Below are positions 35,211 through 46,052 of a stretch of 64,000 bases of DNA, piece after piece; the first letter of the stretch is position 1, and each line of letters starts with the position of its first letter. Below the pieces are notes generated by a model. The model saw only the letters and a list, made by a program, of their open reading frames with translations, was not told the DNA's origin and made no database searches. The translations under genes and the position numbers were made by a program. Source of the stretch: Molossus alvarezi (taxonomy: Eukaryota; Chordata; Mammalia; Chiroptera; Molossidae); the NCBI GenBank assembly GCA_037176705.1, contig CM073885.1, positions 168,382,290 to 168,446,289 of the forward strand, in the 5' to 3' direction.

Positions 35211-38200
35211 ATGGCAATAAATAAGTACATATCAATAATCACCTTAAATATCAATGGACTGAATGCTCCAATAAAAGACACAGAGTAGCTGGTTGGATAA
35301 GAAAGCATGACTCATCTATATGTTGTTTACAAGAGACCCACCTCACAACAAAAGACTCACATAGGTTGAAAGTGAAGGGATAGAAAAAAATCTTACAAGC
35401 AAATGGAAAGGAAAAATAAGCTGGGGTAGCAATACTCATATCTGATAAAATAGATTTCAAAATGAAGGCCATAACTACAGACAAAGAAGACCACTACATA
35501 ATATTGAAAGGATCTACCCAACAGGAAGATATAACCTTGGTAAACATATATGCACCCAATATAGGAGCACCAAAATATATTAAAAATCTTCTGAAAGATG
35601 TCAAAGGAGAGTTCGACAGCAATACAATCATAGCAAGGGATTTCAACACCCCAATGACATCACTGGACAGATCCTCCAGACAAAAAATTAGCAAGGGATC
35701 AAAGACTCTAAATGAAGCACTAGACCAAATAGATTTAACAAATATCTACAGAGTATTACACTACAAAACTACAGAATTCACATTCTTCTCATGTGCACAT
35801 GGGACATTCTCAAAGATAGACCACGTGTTAGGACACAAACTAAATCTCTACAAGTTCAAGAAGATTGAAATCATATCAAGCATCTTCTCAGATCATAATG
35901 GCATGAAACCAGAAATCAATTGCAACAAGAACATGCAAAGACATTTCAACACATGGAGGCTAAATAGCATGTTATTAAACAATGAATGGGTCACCGAGGA
36001 GATCAAGGAAGAAATTAAAAATTTCCTGAAAAAAATGAAAATGAACACACAACAACACAAAATCTACGGGATGCAGCGAAACCAGTCCTAAGAGGGAAGT
36101 TCATAGCACTACAGGCCTACCTCAAGAAGCAAGAAAAATTTCGAACAGACTATCTAACCTCACAACTTAAAGAATTAGAAAGCAAAGAAAAAGAAAACCC
36201 CATAGCAAGTAGAAGGAAGAAAATAGTGAAGATCAGAGCAGAAATAAATGACATAGAGACCAAAAAAATTATTTAAAGGATCAATGAAACAAAGAGCTGG
36301 TTCTTTGCAAAGATAAACAAGATTGATGGACCCTGAGCTAGACTCACCAAAACAAAGAGAGAGAACCCAAATACACAAAATCAGAAATGAAAGAGGAGAA
36401 GTAACAGCTGACACCACAGACATACAAAGGATCATCAACAAATACTGTGAACAATCCTATGGCAACAAATTTGACAATCTAAGTGAAATGGACAGACTTC
36501 TAGAAACACAGAGTCTCCCAAAACTGGACAGTGAAGAGATAAAAAACTTAAAAAGACCAATAACAACAAAACAAATTGAAGAGGTAATCAGGCCCAGACG
36601 GCTTCATGGGGGAATTTTACCGAACATTCAGAAAACACCCATTCTCCTCAAACTATTTCAAAAATTCAAGAAGAAGAAAGACTTCCAAACTCATTTTATG
36701 AGGCCAGCATAATTCTAACTCCAAAACCAGAAAAAGACACTACAAAGAAAGAAAACTACAGGCCAATATCCCTAATGACCATAGATGCCAAAATCCTGAA
36801 CAAAATACTGGCAAATTGAATCCAGCAATACATCAAAAAATTATTCACCATGACCTAGTTGGATTCATCCTAGGGATGCATGGCTGGTACAGCATTCGCA
36901 AATCAATAAATGTGATACACCACATAAACAAAATGAAGAATAAAAACCACATGACCGTATCAATAGTTGCTAAAAAAGAAAAAAAAAAAAAAAAAAAAGC
37001 ATTTCACAAAATCCAGCACCCATTTCTGATTAAAACACTCAGCAATGTGGGAATAGAGGGATCATATCTTGACATAATAAAGGCCATGTATGAAAGACCT
37101 ACAGCCAACATCATATTCAATGGGCAGAAACTAAAATCATTTCCCTTAAGAACAGGAATAAGACAGGGATGCCCACTTTTGCCACTCTTTAACATACTAC
37201 TAGAAGTCTTACCAACAGCAATCAGACAGGAAGAAAAAATAAAAGGGATACAAATTGGAAAGGAGGAAGTGAAACTGTCATTATTTGCAGATGAAATTAT
37301 ATTATACATAGAAAACCCTAAAGATTCCATCAAAAATAAATGATATTGGGAAAAATTGGATAACTACATGCAAAAAAATGAAATTAAACCATCAACTTAT
37401 ACCATACATAAGAATAAACTCAAAATGGATACAAGACTTAAATGTGACCCATGAATCCATAAAAATGGTAGAAGAAAATGTAAGGAAAAAAATTTTAGAC
37501 ATAATGCACAGGAGAATTTTCACTGATACATCACCTAAGGCAACAGAAACAAAGAAAATAATCAACACATGCCACTACATCATACTGAAAAGCTTCTGCA
37601 CAGCAAGAGAAACAACCATCAAAATGGAAAGGCAACCCACTGTAAGGGAGAGCATAATTGCTAATGATACATCAGATAATGGGTTAATTTGCAAAATATA
37701 TAGAGTACTCATACAACTCAATAAAAGGAAAACGAAGAACCCAATTAAAAAATGGGCAGATGAGCTAAATAGACACCTCTCCAAACAGGACATACAAATG
37801 GCCAAGAGACATATGAAGAAATGCTCAACATCACTAATCATCAGAGAGATGCAAATTAAAACAACAATGAGGTATCACCTCACACCTGTCAGAATGGCCA
37901 CCATCAACAAATCATCAAACAAGTGTTGGTGAGGATGTGGAGAAAGGGGACACCAGTACCCTGCTGGTGGGAATGCTATTGCAGCCACTATGGAAAACAC
38001 TATGGTGTTACCTCAAAAAATTAAAAATTGAATTGCCATTTTACCCAGTGATCCCATGTCTAGGAATATACCCTAAGAAGCCTGAAACACCAATCAGATA
38101 GAATATATGTACCCCATGTTCATAGCAGCACTATTTACAATAACTAAAATCTAGAAACAGCCTAAGTGTCCATCAGTAGATGAATAAATAAAAAAGCTAT

Positions 38201-38354
38201 AGTACATATACACAATGGAGTACTATGTAGCTGTAAGAAAGAAAGATCTCTTATCCTTGAGGTGACATGGAGGGACCTAGAAAGTATCCTAAGCAAAACA
38301 AGCCAAGCAGAGAAAGCCAAATATCACATGTTATCACTTATTTGTGGAATATAA
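35211..38354 (+). pseudogene. LINE-1 ORF2 pseudogene of L1-D, internally deleted
   Basis: Starts ATG 35211. A long endonuclease piece at 35462-36091 contains [17 protein letters not shown] sequence, ARDFNTP (the family has GDFN, so one key glycine is changed), KIDHVLGHK and [14 protein letters not shown]. The reverse transcriptase runs 36323-37343, with [14 protein letters not shown] and the catalytic box FADE instead of FADD. At about 37340 it jumps from KDSIKN to 'tgggaaaaattggataactacatg', losing some 0.7 kb present in L1-B (thumb/connection region). The C-terminal part runs 37378 to the stop at 38352-38354. About 3.1 kb instead of 3.8 kb, and inactive. Confidence 0.9.
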
Positions 38355-38616
38355 TGAACATAACAGCCTAAGGAATGGGGTAGACCCAGAGACATGGAAG
38401 TAGGGTACAGACTGACAACCTCAGAAGAGGGGGTAGTGGGGAAAGTGAAGAGATAAACCACAGAACTTATATGCACGTACGCATAACCGATGGACATGGA
38501 GAACAGAGCTGGGTACGGGGTGGCGGGGAAGGGGAGGAGGGTGTCAATGGGGTGAAAAAAGGAGAAATATCTGTAACAAAAATAAATTAATTTAAAAAAA
38601 GAAAATAAGAACTATT

Positions 38617-38890
38617 GTCCTGGAAAATATTAGTCTATCTACCAGGACATCCCATTATTAGGATGTTCACAAAGATTTGCAAGGATACAGTCACCTACCT
38701 TCTTTCCCTGGGAGAACGCGTGACAGTGCAGTTGCTGTAACTCTCTCCTCCTCTCTGGCATAATGGCTTTGAGACTTATGTATCCTTGGTGCTCTAAACA
38801 AAAACCAGACAAGAAAACAAAACATTTAGATCAAATTTATTTATAAACATAAGTACAAATAGCCTGAATAAAATGCTAGTAATATTTCTC
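38617..38890. other. Spacer
   Basis: No recognised repeat or gene between the L1-D duplication and the next SINE. Confidence 0.45.
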
Positions 38891-39056
38891 TTTTTAAAAT
38901 TTTTTTATTAATTTCAGAGAGAAGAAAGGAGAGGGAGAGAGAGAAACATTGATAAGAGAGAAACACCTATCAGCTGCCTCCTGTCCACCCCCTACTGGAG
39001 ATGGAGACCGCCTGGTGCATCGGATGACACTCAACCAACTGAGGCACACCAGTTAG
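38891..39056 (-). mobile_element. tRNA-derived SINE (type II, internally deleted)
   Basis: Reverse SINE. The right end keeps 'caactgaggcacacc', the middle 'tcagctgcctcctg' and GA-rich body are present, and the B-box segment is mostly missing. Weak flank match (TAGTAATATTT / ATGCAATATAT). Confidence 0.78.
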
Positions 39057-39329
39057 ATGCAATATATATATTTTTAGTGTAGTAAAACAAAACTGGATAT
39101 ATCCCATGAAATAAAGATAATTCAATGTTAACAAATCCTATTTAAGAATTAAAGGGAAAAATGTTATCTCAGAGTCAGAAAAGCATTTAATACCATTCAA
39201 CACATATTAAGCATGTGTCCAATAAAATATTAGTGACAAAATATAGTTTTAGAATTTTACCATGTTTTTTATATCTTTTATAAATATTTTATTTTAATAT
39301 TTATTAAAATAATTTTTAAAACTCCTAAA

Positions 39330-40020
39330 ACGTATAAGTAAAGAAAATAAATAAATAAAGTTATAAAAGACATGAACAGTGAACTTACAGAAGAAGTTTG
39401 AATGGCAAAAAGAATTTGAGAGATACTTAATCTCACTAATAATAAGAGAAATGCAAATTGAAACAATAAGAAAATTCTTATGATTGTCAAGTATAAAATC
39501 TCAATCTGATCAACTGAGCCACATTTAGCAGAATTAAAGGCGTGTATACCTTCCAACCAGCTTTTTTTCCTTCTACTCTAACCAGGTGCATTTACACAGG
39601 CAGAGAGAAACCTGTATGAGAATATTAACTGCGGCATTGGTGGCAATCTTTAAAAATGGAAAAAACTAGGAGAAAATAAATAATTCATGGCATATCCAAA
39701 ATGAAGCAATTACATCTACTTAGTCTAAATGGATAAAAAATATATGCTGAGTAAAATAAGTAAGTAGAATTGTAATGGCAGTATAATACTGTTCATGTAA
39801 AATGTAAAAACATGCAAAATAATATTTTTATTGTTTATTGATAGATGCGCATTTATTAAGTTGTATGGTCCTGATCAACATAAAATTCAGGAGAGCAATT
39901 ACCTCCAGGAGGCAAAAGGATGAAAAATGAGATCAGAATAGGCATTTACTGTACTCCTAGTACATGTTTCCTAAAAATATCTTAAACAAATATGACCAAA
40001 GACTTATATTTGATAAAGCT
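39330..40020 (+). mobile_element. Ancient LINE-1 3' region
   Basis: Very diverged L1 ORF2 end and 3'UTR: 'ctcactaataataagagaaatgcaaattgaaac', 'ggataaaaaatatatgctgagtaaaataag', 'ggagagcaattacctccaggaggc'. Assigned by word similarity only. Confidence 0.5.
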
Positions 40021-40068
40021 GGAGTATGGTTATACTGGTGGTGATTTTATTAGGTCATTCTTTCCATT

Positions 40069-41225
40069 GGCTTTTAATTTTTTTTCATTACAGTTGACAC
40101 TCAATATCATATTAGTTTCACATAAAAGGCATAGTATTTAGAAATTTATATAACTTATCAAGTGATCCCCTAATAAGTCTAGTACCCACCTGACACCATA
40201 TGTAGTTATTATTACATTATTAACTATATTCCCTATGCTGTTCTTTACATTCTTGTGACTATTTTGTAACTGCCCATTTGTATTTACACTTCTTAATATC
40301 TGTACTTTTACACCCATTCCCTCAAACCCCTCCCACCTGGCAAACATGAGTTTGTTCTCTGAATTCATGAGTTTGTTTCTGTTTTGTTTTGTTTTTTATT
40401 TTGTCTTTTAGATTCCATATATAACTGAAATCGTATGCTACTTGTCTTTCTCTGTCTGACTTATTTCACTTGGCATAACATCCTCTAGATCCATCTATGT
40501 TGTCATAAATGGCAAAATTTTATTCTTTTTTATGGCCAAGTAATATTCCACCTCTTCTTTATCAATTCATCTAACAATGGACACTTAGGTTAATTCCATA
40601 TCTCAGCTATTGTAAATAATGCTGCAATGAACATAAAGATGTATATATCTTTTTGAATTAGTGTTTTGGGTTTCTTCACATAAATACCAAGAACAAAATA
40701 AAAAACGGGACGACATCATACCAAAATGTTTTTGCACAGCTAAGAAAACCATCAACAAAATGAAAAGACCACCTGCCAATGGGAGAAGGTTTTTACCAAT
40801 AATACATCTGATAAGGGTTAATACCTGAAATACATAAGAAACTCATACTACTTAATATCAAAAACAATCTGATTTTTAAAATGGGCAGAGGCCCTGAAAA
40901 GACAGTTCTCCAAAGAGGACATACAAATGGCCAACAGACATCTGAAAAGATGCTCAGTGTTACTAATCATTAGAGAAATGCACATCAAAACCACAATAAG
41001 ATATCATTGTGGTTAATCACAATAAGAAAACACACCTGTTAGAATGGCTATTATCAAAAAGACAAGAAATAATAAATGTTGGTGAGCATGTGGAGAAAAG
41101 GAAACTGTCCTGCAGTTGGTGGGAATGCAGACTGGTGCAGCCACTGTGAAAAACTGCACGTTCCTCAAAAAATTAAAAATAGAACTACCCTATGACCCAG
41201 CAATCCCACTTCTGTGGTTTTAATG
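40069..41225 (-). mobile_element. 5'-inverted LINE-1 insertion (twin-priming structure)
   Basis: The left part (about 40079-40690) is L1 3'UTR and ORF2 end on the - strand. The right part (about 40691-41213) is the preceding ORF2 stretch on the + strand, ending 'gacccagcaatcccacttctg'. In L1 sense the two meet at 'cccacttctgggtatttat', so they are consecutive pieces with one inverted. Candidate duplication GGCTTTTAAT (40069-40078) / GGTTTTAAT (41217-41225). An older subfamily than L1-A to L1-F. Confidence 0.82.
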
Positions 41226-41229
41226 GACT

Positions 41230-41690
41230 AGTGAAAGGCTGGCTGAAAGCTCCGTATCTGAATTCAGGGTTGGCTGATTGCTAGGATTCACTGATGGGCG
41301 AGGGGACCAGGAGTTCCTGATGCTCTGGGACTTCTGATATCAAACGTGGAGAGTTTGCCCTGGTAACTTTCAGTCTCCTCGCCAGCCTAGGAGTAGCTGC
41401 CCGGTCGCTGAGAAGCTGCAGGTGAATGGGGAAAGAGAACTCGGGATCTATACTCCCCGCACCGTATCTGGTCTCTCTGAACATATCTCTGGGGTGCTGT
41501 GGGACAGATTGGATCTTCTCGTCCGTCTCCACGTCCTGCTGCAGGGACTTACACACGTCCTCCTAGGAGCAAAGTGCCCACATCACAACTGCCCCAGTGA
41601 CTTAACTTTCCAACCGACAGAGTTCTCCCGAATCCCCGTGTACCTCAGGCGGACGCCTAACGAGGTGTGTATTTTGTAACCACATTTTTA
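41230..41690. other. CpG-richer block of unknown nature
   Basis: About 460 bp with markedly more G+C and CpG than its surroundings (for example 41500-41540 and 41620-41660). The longest frame is on - at 41556-41281 (91 codons), preceded at 41567-41560 by a TCCTAG that could be a 3' splice site. I do not recognise the protein. It could be an exon or retrocopy fragment, an LTR piece or a regulatory element, and none of these is established. Confidence 0.35.
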
Positions 41691-42230
41691 TAATGACAAA
41701 AGGATGTTTTGACAGCCAAAATAACGGCAAGGTGAGAGTTCCTAATGATAAAAATCATTACGGAAATCATTCCAATAAATTTTAAAATAATCCAAATGGA
41801 CTTTCAAAAATGAACTTATTTACCCTTGGGTTTCTAATCTAACATATCATTGTACCTGCTAGAAGAGAAACATTTAAGAAGAAAAATATAAAAAGGTGAA
41901 ATGGTCATAGATGTTAGCCTAGCCATAATAATTACCTAAGAATATTTTTTGAATTTTGAGCAATATTGATATCTGGGGAAAGAATTTGTCATGGACAGCT
42001 CTAAGTGTGAAAGCCAACTTCCGCAGCCGTGTGTGCACCTGGCGAGCACTCCCGGCTGCTGCGGAAGGCTGACCGCTGGCCTGGAAAACAGTTCTAGTGT
42101 CAGCTGGTCACTGCTCACTGAGAAAACATTTTGGTGTTTAGCAGGTTTGGCATTCAAGATATGAAATAATTGTCCTTCTCCACGCCTACCTCCCCATACA
42201 CACAGATGAGCCATTAATTATCATAGGAAG

Positions 42231-42233
<3 letters not shown>
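41691..42233. other. Spacer
   Basis: No recognised repeat or gene. A moderately GC-rich patch lies at about 42010-42090. Confidence 0.4.

Positions 42234-42268
<35 letters not shown>
42234..42268. repeat. (TG)n microsatellite
   Basis: About 17 uninterrupted TG units. Confidence 0.95.
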
Positions 42269-42269
<1 letters not shown>

Positions 42270-42800
42270 TTTCAGGACACGAGGCAGAGTGAGCCAAACC
42301 TTTCAAACGGTGCAATTGTTCAACCATCCGGAAAAAAACCAAATGAAGTAATTTACATTTTCCATTTAAACAATGCAAACCCTCTCATCAGAAGATGATA
42401 AATGGTTTATGAATATTGTCTCTGACAAACACTACAAAATCATTCCATTTGAAAATAAAAATATATGCTGCACACAGGTCAATAGCCTTTCCAGCATCAG
42501 CAAAGAGGGAGCAGAGCTCATTTCCACACCACGGTTTATGTCTCTCCCCAGAGTAACGGGAACAGCCATGTGCTGATTGTGTGAATTTTGCTGCTACTAC
42601 TGCCCTACAAATTGCAAAGCAATACACTGCCAGGGACAGATTTGAATTCGCATTACTTATGCTCAACCTGTTTTCCCCTTTATTCTTGTTTAGATACCTT
42701 CATTTTAATCGTGAGAAGCCTTTATGATCTTTAGCATATGGTTCTCCATCATTAGAGCCTCTCAAATATCACATGATCTCTGCTGATGAGTATGCTTCTG
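42269..42800. other. Spacer
   Basis: No recognised repeat or gene. The frames at 42373-42576 (+) and 42388-42666 (-) have no recognisable domain. Confidence 0.4.
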
Positions 42801-42814
42801 AAAACTTAACTTTC

Positions 42815-43081
42815 TTGCCCTGGCCGGTTTGGCTCAGCGGTTAGAGCGTCGGCCTGCAGCCCAGAGAGACCCGGGTTCGGTTCCCACTAAGGGCACGTAC
42901 CTCGGTTGCAGTTTGTACCCGGCCCTGGTTGGGTTGTGTGGGTGGCAGCCACTCGATGTGTCCCTTTCACGTCGATGTTTCTCTCTCTCTCTTCCTCTCT
43001 CTTCCTCCCACTCTATCTGAACAAAAAATGCAAAGAATGTCCTCAGATGAGGACTAAAAAAAACAAAAAACAAACAAAAAA
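42815..43081 (+). mobile_element. tRNA-derived SINE (VES-like, type I)
   Basis: Well-preserved full copy: A box 'tggctcagcgg', B box 'gggttcggttccc', 'ctcggttgcagtttgt', 'cactcgatgtgtccctttcac', CT-rich run, TCCTCAGATGAGGA hairpin near 43039, A-rich tail. Duplication AAAACTTAACTT (42801-42812, 43082-43093). Useful as the local reference for type I. Confidence 0.95.
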
Positions 43082-43093
43082 AAAACTTAACTT

Positions 43094-43424
43094 GCTCAAT
43101 CTTTCAATGAACATATGCCAGTTCCAAACCAGTTCCAGACTGATGTGAGTATGCTTTCTTCACCAGGTATATATATGTCTTCTGACACCTCCTACACCAG
43201 GTCTTCTGTCATTCATCCCAACAGCAACAGAGGTTGAAGTGACAATCTCTCATCTGCTGTCCCCACCCTGAGCATCCCACAGCCTTCCATACCACTCTCC
43301 ACATTCAGGATGAAGGCAGAAAACTGAGAGGACTAGGAGAGCTTCTCATTGTTTTGGAGGGTCTAAAATCTGTCCTGAATGGTACCTTGGTGTTGGGGCT
43401 AGAAAACAACCAGACCCTAAATCC
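43094..43424. other. Spacer
   Basis: No recognised repeat or gene. Confidence 0.4.
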
Positions 43425-43745
43425 TTGTGCATTGGTTAGGATTCACCATAGAAACAGAACCAGTAGGGGTGTGTGTGCAGAGAGAGAGAGAGAGATTATA
43501 AAGAACTGGCTTGTGTGATTATGAGGCCCCGACGTTCCAAGATCTGCACCTAGCAAGGTGAATACTCAGGATGGCCAATGGTATAAATTTCAGCCCAAAA
43601 CCAGCAGTCTCGAGGCCCAAGAAGAGAAAATGTTTCCATTCAAGTCTGAAGGCCTGAGAAAGGCTGATACCCCAGCTAAAGCACTCCAAAAGGAGGCGCT
43701 CCCTCTTGCTAAAGGGCGGGTCAGGGTTTCTGTCCTACAGCTGTT
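43425..43745. repeat. Ancient mammalian interspersed repeat (family not assigned)
   Basis: Shows the common pattern 'aggattcaccatagaaacagaaccagtagg', a GA-run at 43478-43493, then 'ataaagaactggcttgtgtgattatgaggc' and 'tctgaaggcctgaga'. I recognise this as a widespread eutherian repeat but will not name the family without a search. Confidence 0.5.
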
Positions 43746-43930
43746 AACCACAGGACCACATTTGAGTCAAGGTCGGACTACATACACAACAGTGGTCTCA
43801 TAAAATTAGAGTAGAGCTGAAAAAGTTCTATGTCTAGTGACGTCTCACCAACCGTGAGTCCTTCATAGCCATCCTGAATGTCACAGCACAAGGTATTACT
43901 GTTTTGTGTGTGTTTCAGTCTCTTATCTGC
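43746..43930 (+). mobile_element. Tigger-like DNA transposon fragment
   Basis: 'ggtctcataaaattagagtagagctgaaaaagttctatgtctagtgacgtc' resembles the 5' part of a TcMar-Tigger-type element. No intact transposase frame. Confidence 0.55.
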
Positions 43931-44044
43931 AAAAATGCCTGGGCATCTCATGTGGGCCCCTGTGAGCTTCCTACAGACATTTCCCCTTTCTAAACCTACG
44001 TTACAACTGGACCTACCCATGTGGTTTTCATTACAATTTAAAAT

Positions 44045-44440
44045 GTCCTTTAGCGATATGCATAAAAAAACTTTGAAAGAAAAAGTTTATTACTTATAGG
44101 CCCTGGAGCATACAAGGCAGGCCTGTGGTGACACAGCAAGGTCAAGGGTAGAGAGAGCACACAGGGCTGGACCTGGGGTTTTGCTTTTTTGGGGGTCAAG
44201 TGTGGGGGCCTATGGTTCCCTGGGCTCACTCTTTATTGGTGAATTTAAAATATAACAGTGAAAATTTAAAGCAGGAGAAGAGAAAAAAACAAACAAACAA
44301 TTAACTCAAACTGTCAGCATCAAAATCCAGATCTCCAGGACAAAGGAGCCTCGGTAGGGAGAGCTGGCCTGGCTTCACCTAGTCTCGTGCCGGCCACGTG
44401 CTCCTTTGAGAGGGCCTGCATTGAAGTGGACACCTTGGCC
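44045..44440 (-). mobile_element. Possible solo LTR (low confidence)
   Basis: The block starts 'aaaagtttattacttatagg', which on the other strand gives a polyadenylation-like AATAAAC segment, and lies between two Tigger-like pieces. It could be a solo LTR of an endogenous retrovirus, but I see no clear TG...CA ends or duplication. Confidence 0.3.
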
Positions 44441-44444
44441 ATCA

Positions 44445-44807
44445 AAGCATAAGTCAGGCACTTGCATTACAGAGCTTACACTGTAATTACTCATGTATTT
44501 ACAGTGATGCTGGTATAAGCAAACCTACTTACTGCCAGTCATATAAAAGTATAGCACAAAATGCCCTGGCCGGTTTGGCTCAGCGGTTGGAGCGTCGGCC
44601 TGCGGACCAGAGAGTGCAGGGTTCGGTTCCCGCTAGGGGCACGTACCAAAAAAAAAAAAAAAAGGTATAGCACATAAAATTACCTTAGTAGGCTACAACA
44701 TCTAGGTTTGTTTAAGGGCACTCTATAATGTTCACACAACTACAAAATTTCCTAAAGACAAATTTCTCAGAACAAAACCCTGATTAAGTGACACATAACT
44801 GTATTCA
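44445..44807 (+). mobile_element. Tigger-like DNA transposon 3' fragment with nested SINE
   Basis: 'gtgatgctggtataagcaaacctac...tataaaagtatagcac' and then, after the SINE, 'ggctacaacatctaggtttg...tctcagaac...gacacataactgta', the recognisable end of a TcMar-Tigger-type element. The SINE at 44562-44664 sits inside it and duplicates GTATAGCAC. Confidence 0.65.
44562..44664 (+). mobile_element. Head-only SINE (tRNA part plus A-tail, type III)
   Basis: Forward copy: A box 'tggctcagcgg', B box 'gggttcggttccc', ends at GGGGCACGTACC and then a pure A-run. Duplication GTATAGCACAAAA / GTATAGCACATAAAA. Same 3' end point as 16926-17025, and no body or CT-rich part. Confidence 0.9.
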
Positions 44808-44989
44808 AGTATTCAACTGATTAGATGAGGCCCACCCACATTAAGAAGGGCCATCTACTTTACTCAATTTACCAAATCAAATATTAATCTCATCTAGGAA
44901 CCACTCACAGACACATCCAGAATAATGTTTGACCAACTGTCTGGTCACTCAGTGGCCCAGTCAAATTGACAGATAAAATTAATCATCAA

Positions 44990-45412
44990 ACCCAGGTTCA
45001 CAATCTCAGCTTTAAAATAGAATCCATTAAGAGCTTTTTAAAACCTTGATGCAAGCCCTGCCGGTGTGGCTCAGTAGTTGACTGTAGGCCCAAGTACCAA
45101 GAGATCGCCGGTTCAATTCCCGGTCAGGACACATGCCCAGGTTGTGGGCCAAATCCCCAGTGGAGGGCCTGCAGGAGGCGGCCAATCGATGTTCTCTCTC
45201 ATTGATATTTCTATCTCTCTCTCTCCCTCTCCCTTTCTCTCTCGAAAATCAATAAAGATTTTTAAAACTTCTTTTTTAAAAAATTTGATATGAAATCTGT
45301 ACTCCCAAACCAATTAAATAAGCATCTCTGGAATGTGAACCAGACATAAAGTATTTTTAGTGAATGCCCAGGCAATTGCAATATAAGCCCAAGGTTGACA
45401 GTCCAAGAGATC
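44990..45412. mobile_element. MER5A-like hAT element with nested SINE
   Basis: 'ccattaagagctttttaaaacc' before and 'ccaattaaataagcatctctgg...agtatttttagtgaatgcccaggcaattg' after the SINE match the MER5A pattern of non-autonomous hAT-Charlie elements. Split by the SINE at 45048-45258. Confidence 0.75.
45048..45258 (+). mobile_element. tRNA-derived SINE (VES-like, type II)
   Basis: Forward. Head 'ccggtgtggctcagtagttg', B box 'ccggttcaattcccgg', body 'cccaggttgtgggcc', CT-rich run, AAAATCAATAAAGA tail. Duplication TTTTTAAAACYT (45035-45046, 45259-45270). Confidence 0.93.
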
Positions 45413-45904
45413 ACCCTAAATGGAATTATCTTTTTGTCTATGTAATATATCATTTTCATCCAAGCAGAAATGCGAATCAGATGTGAACATGTGAGGAAAC
45501 AGGCTCTTGGTGGAGCTTGTTTTTGCTGTAAGTTGCAGATGGCAGCAGAGATGTCCAACTTGCAGAAGCAGGTTGAAAGGTAGTTTGCAAAGAGAAGTAT
45601 ACATTCCTGGCCACTGTGGTGGCTGCAGCAGATTTGCATGAATGCCATTTGTGTCTTGGTTGTGATGCCGCATGATTGACGGTTACTTCAATAGGCCAAT
45701 ATCCTTGAGCAATGTTCTGGGAAGTTTATTCTGCTTCTCTAGCTCTCCCGATGATTAGGAGAGCTAATTAATATTTTTAAATAAAGTCCCTTTCTGTTTG
45801 CAGCCCAGCACCCTCATCAATATGTCTCTGAGTTTCATGCTTAGATAAATGTTCCCTCTACTGTGCTCCTAATATAGCTTCCTTTCCATTAGCAGAATAT
45901 ATCT
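45413..45904. other. Spacer
   Basis: No recognised repeat or gene. The frames at 45262-45648 and 45416-45673 (- strand) have no recognisable domain. Confidence 0.4.
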
Positions 45905-46052
45905 GTGAGTCTGTTTCTTCCACTAAACTATTAGCTGATCCATGCACAGCAGGGACATGTCATATTCATTTTGGAGCCCCCACTGCCTAACCCAGAGCTT
46001 GGTATGCACACTGACCACTCATTGAGTGCTTTTTTCTGAATAGAACTGAACA
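45905..46052 (+). mobile_element. L2-like 3' end fragment
   Basis: 'cacagcagggacatgtcatattcattttggagcccccactgcctaacccagagcttggtatgcacac' follows the L2 3' end pattern (gcagggac...tgtatccccagtgcctagcacagtgcctggcaca). Confidence 0.6.

Larger units (their letters stand above)
32380..38600 (+). mobile_element. L1-D: LINE-1 with two successive 5'UTR/ORF1 starts
   Basis: A 6.2-kb L1 bounded by a perfect 16-bp duplication GAAAATAAGAACTATT (32364-32379, 38601-38616). Block 1 (32380-33428) is an L1 5' end: 5'UTR plus the first ~80 codons of ORF1. At 33429-33450 a second L1 5' end begins ('ggaggagattccaaaatggc') and runs through 5'UTR, ORF1 (34253), ORF2 (35211) and 3'UTR to an A-rich end at 38600. 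No poly(A) or second duplication lies between the blocks. ORF2 has an internal deletion near 37340. Confidence 0.93.

Noticed and set aside
42815..43081. tRNA gene candidates (A and B boxes)
   Set aside because: The boxes belong to tRNA-derived SINE heads; the cloverleaf is not closed and CT-rich SINE bodies and duplications follow.
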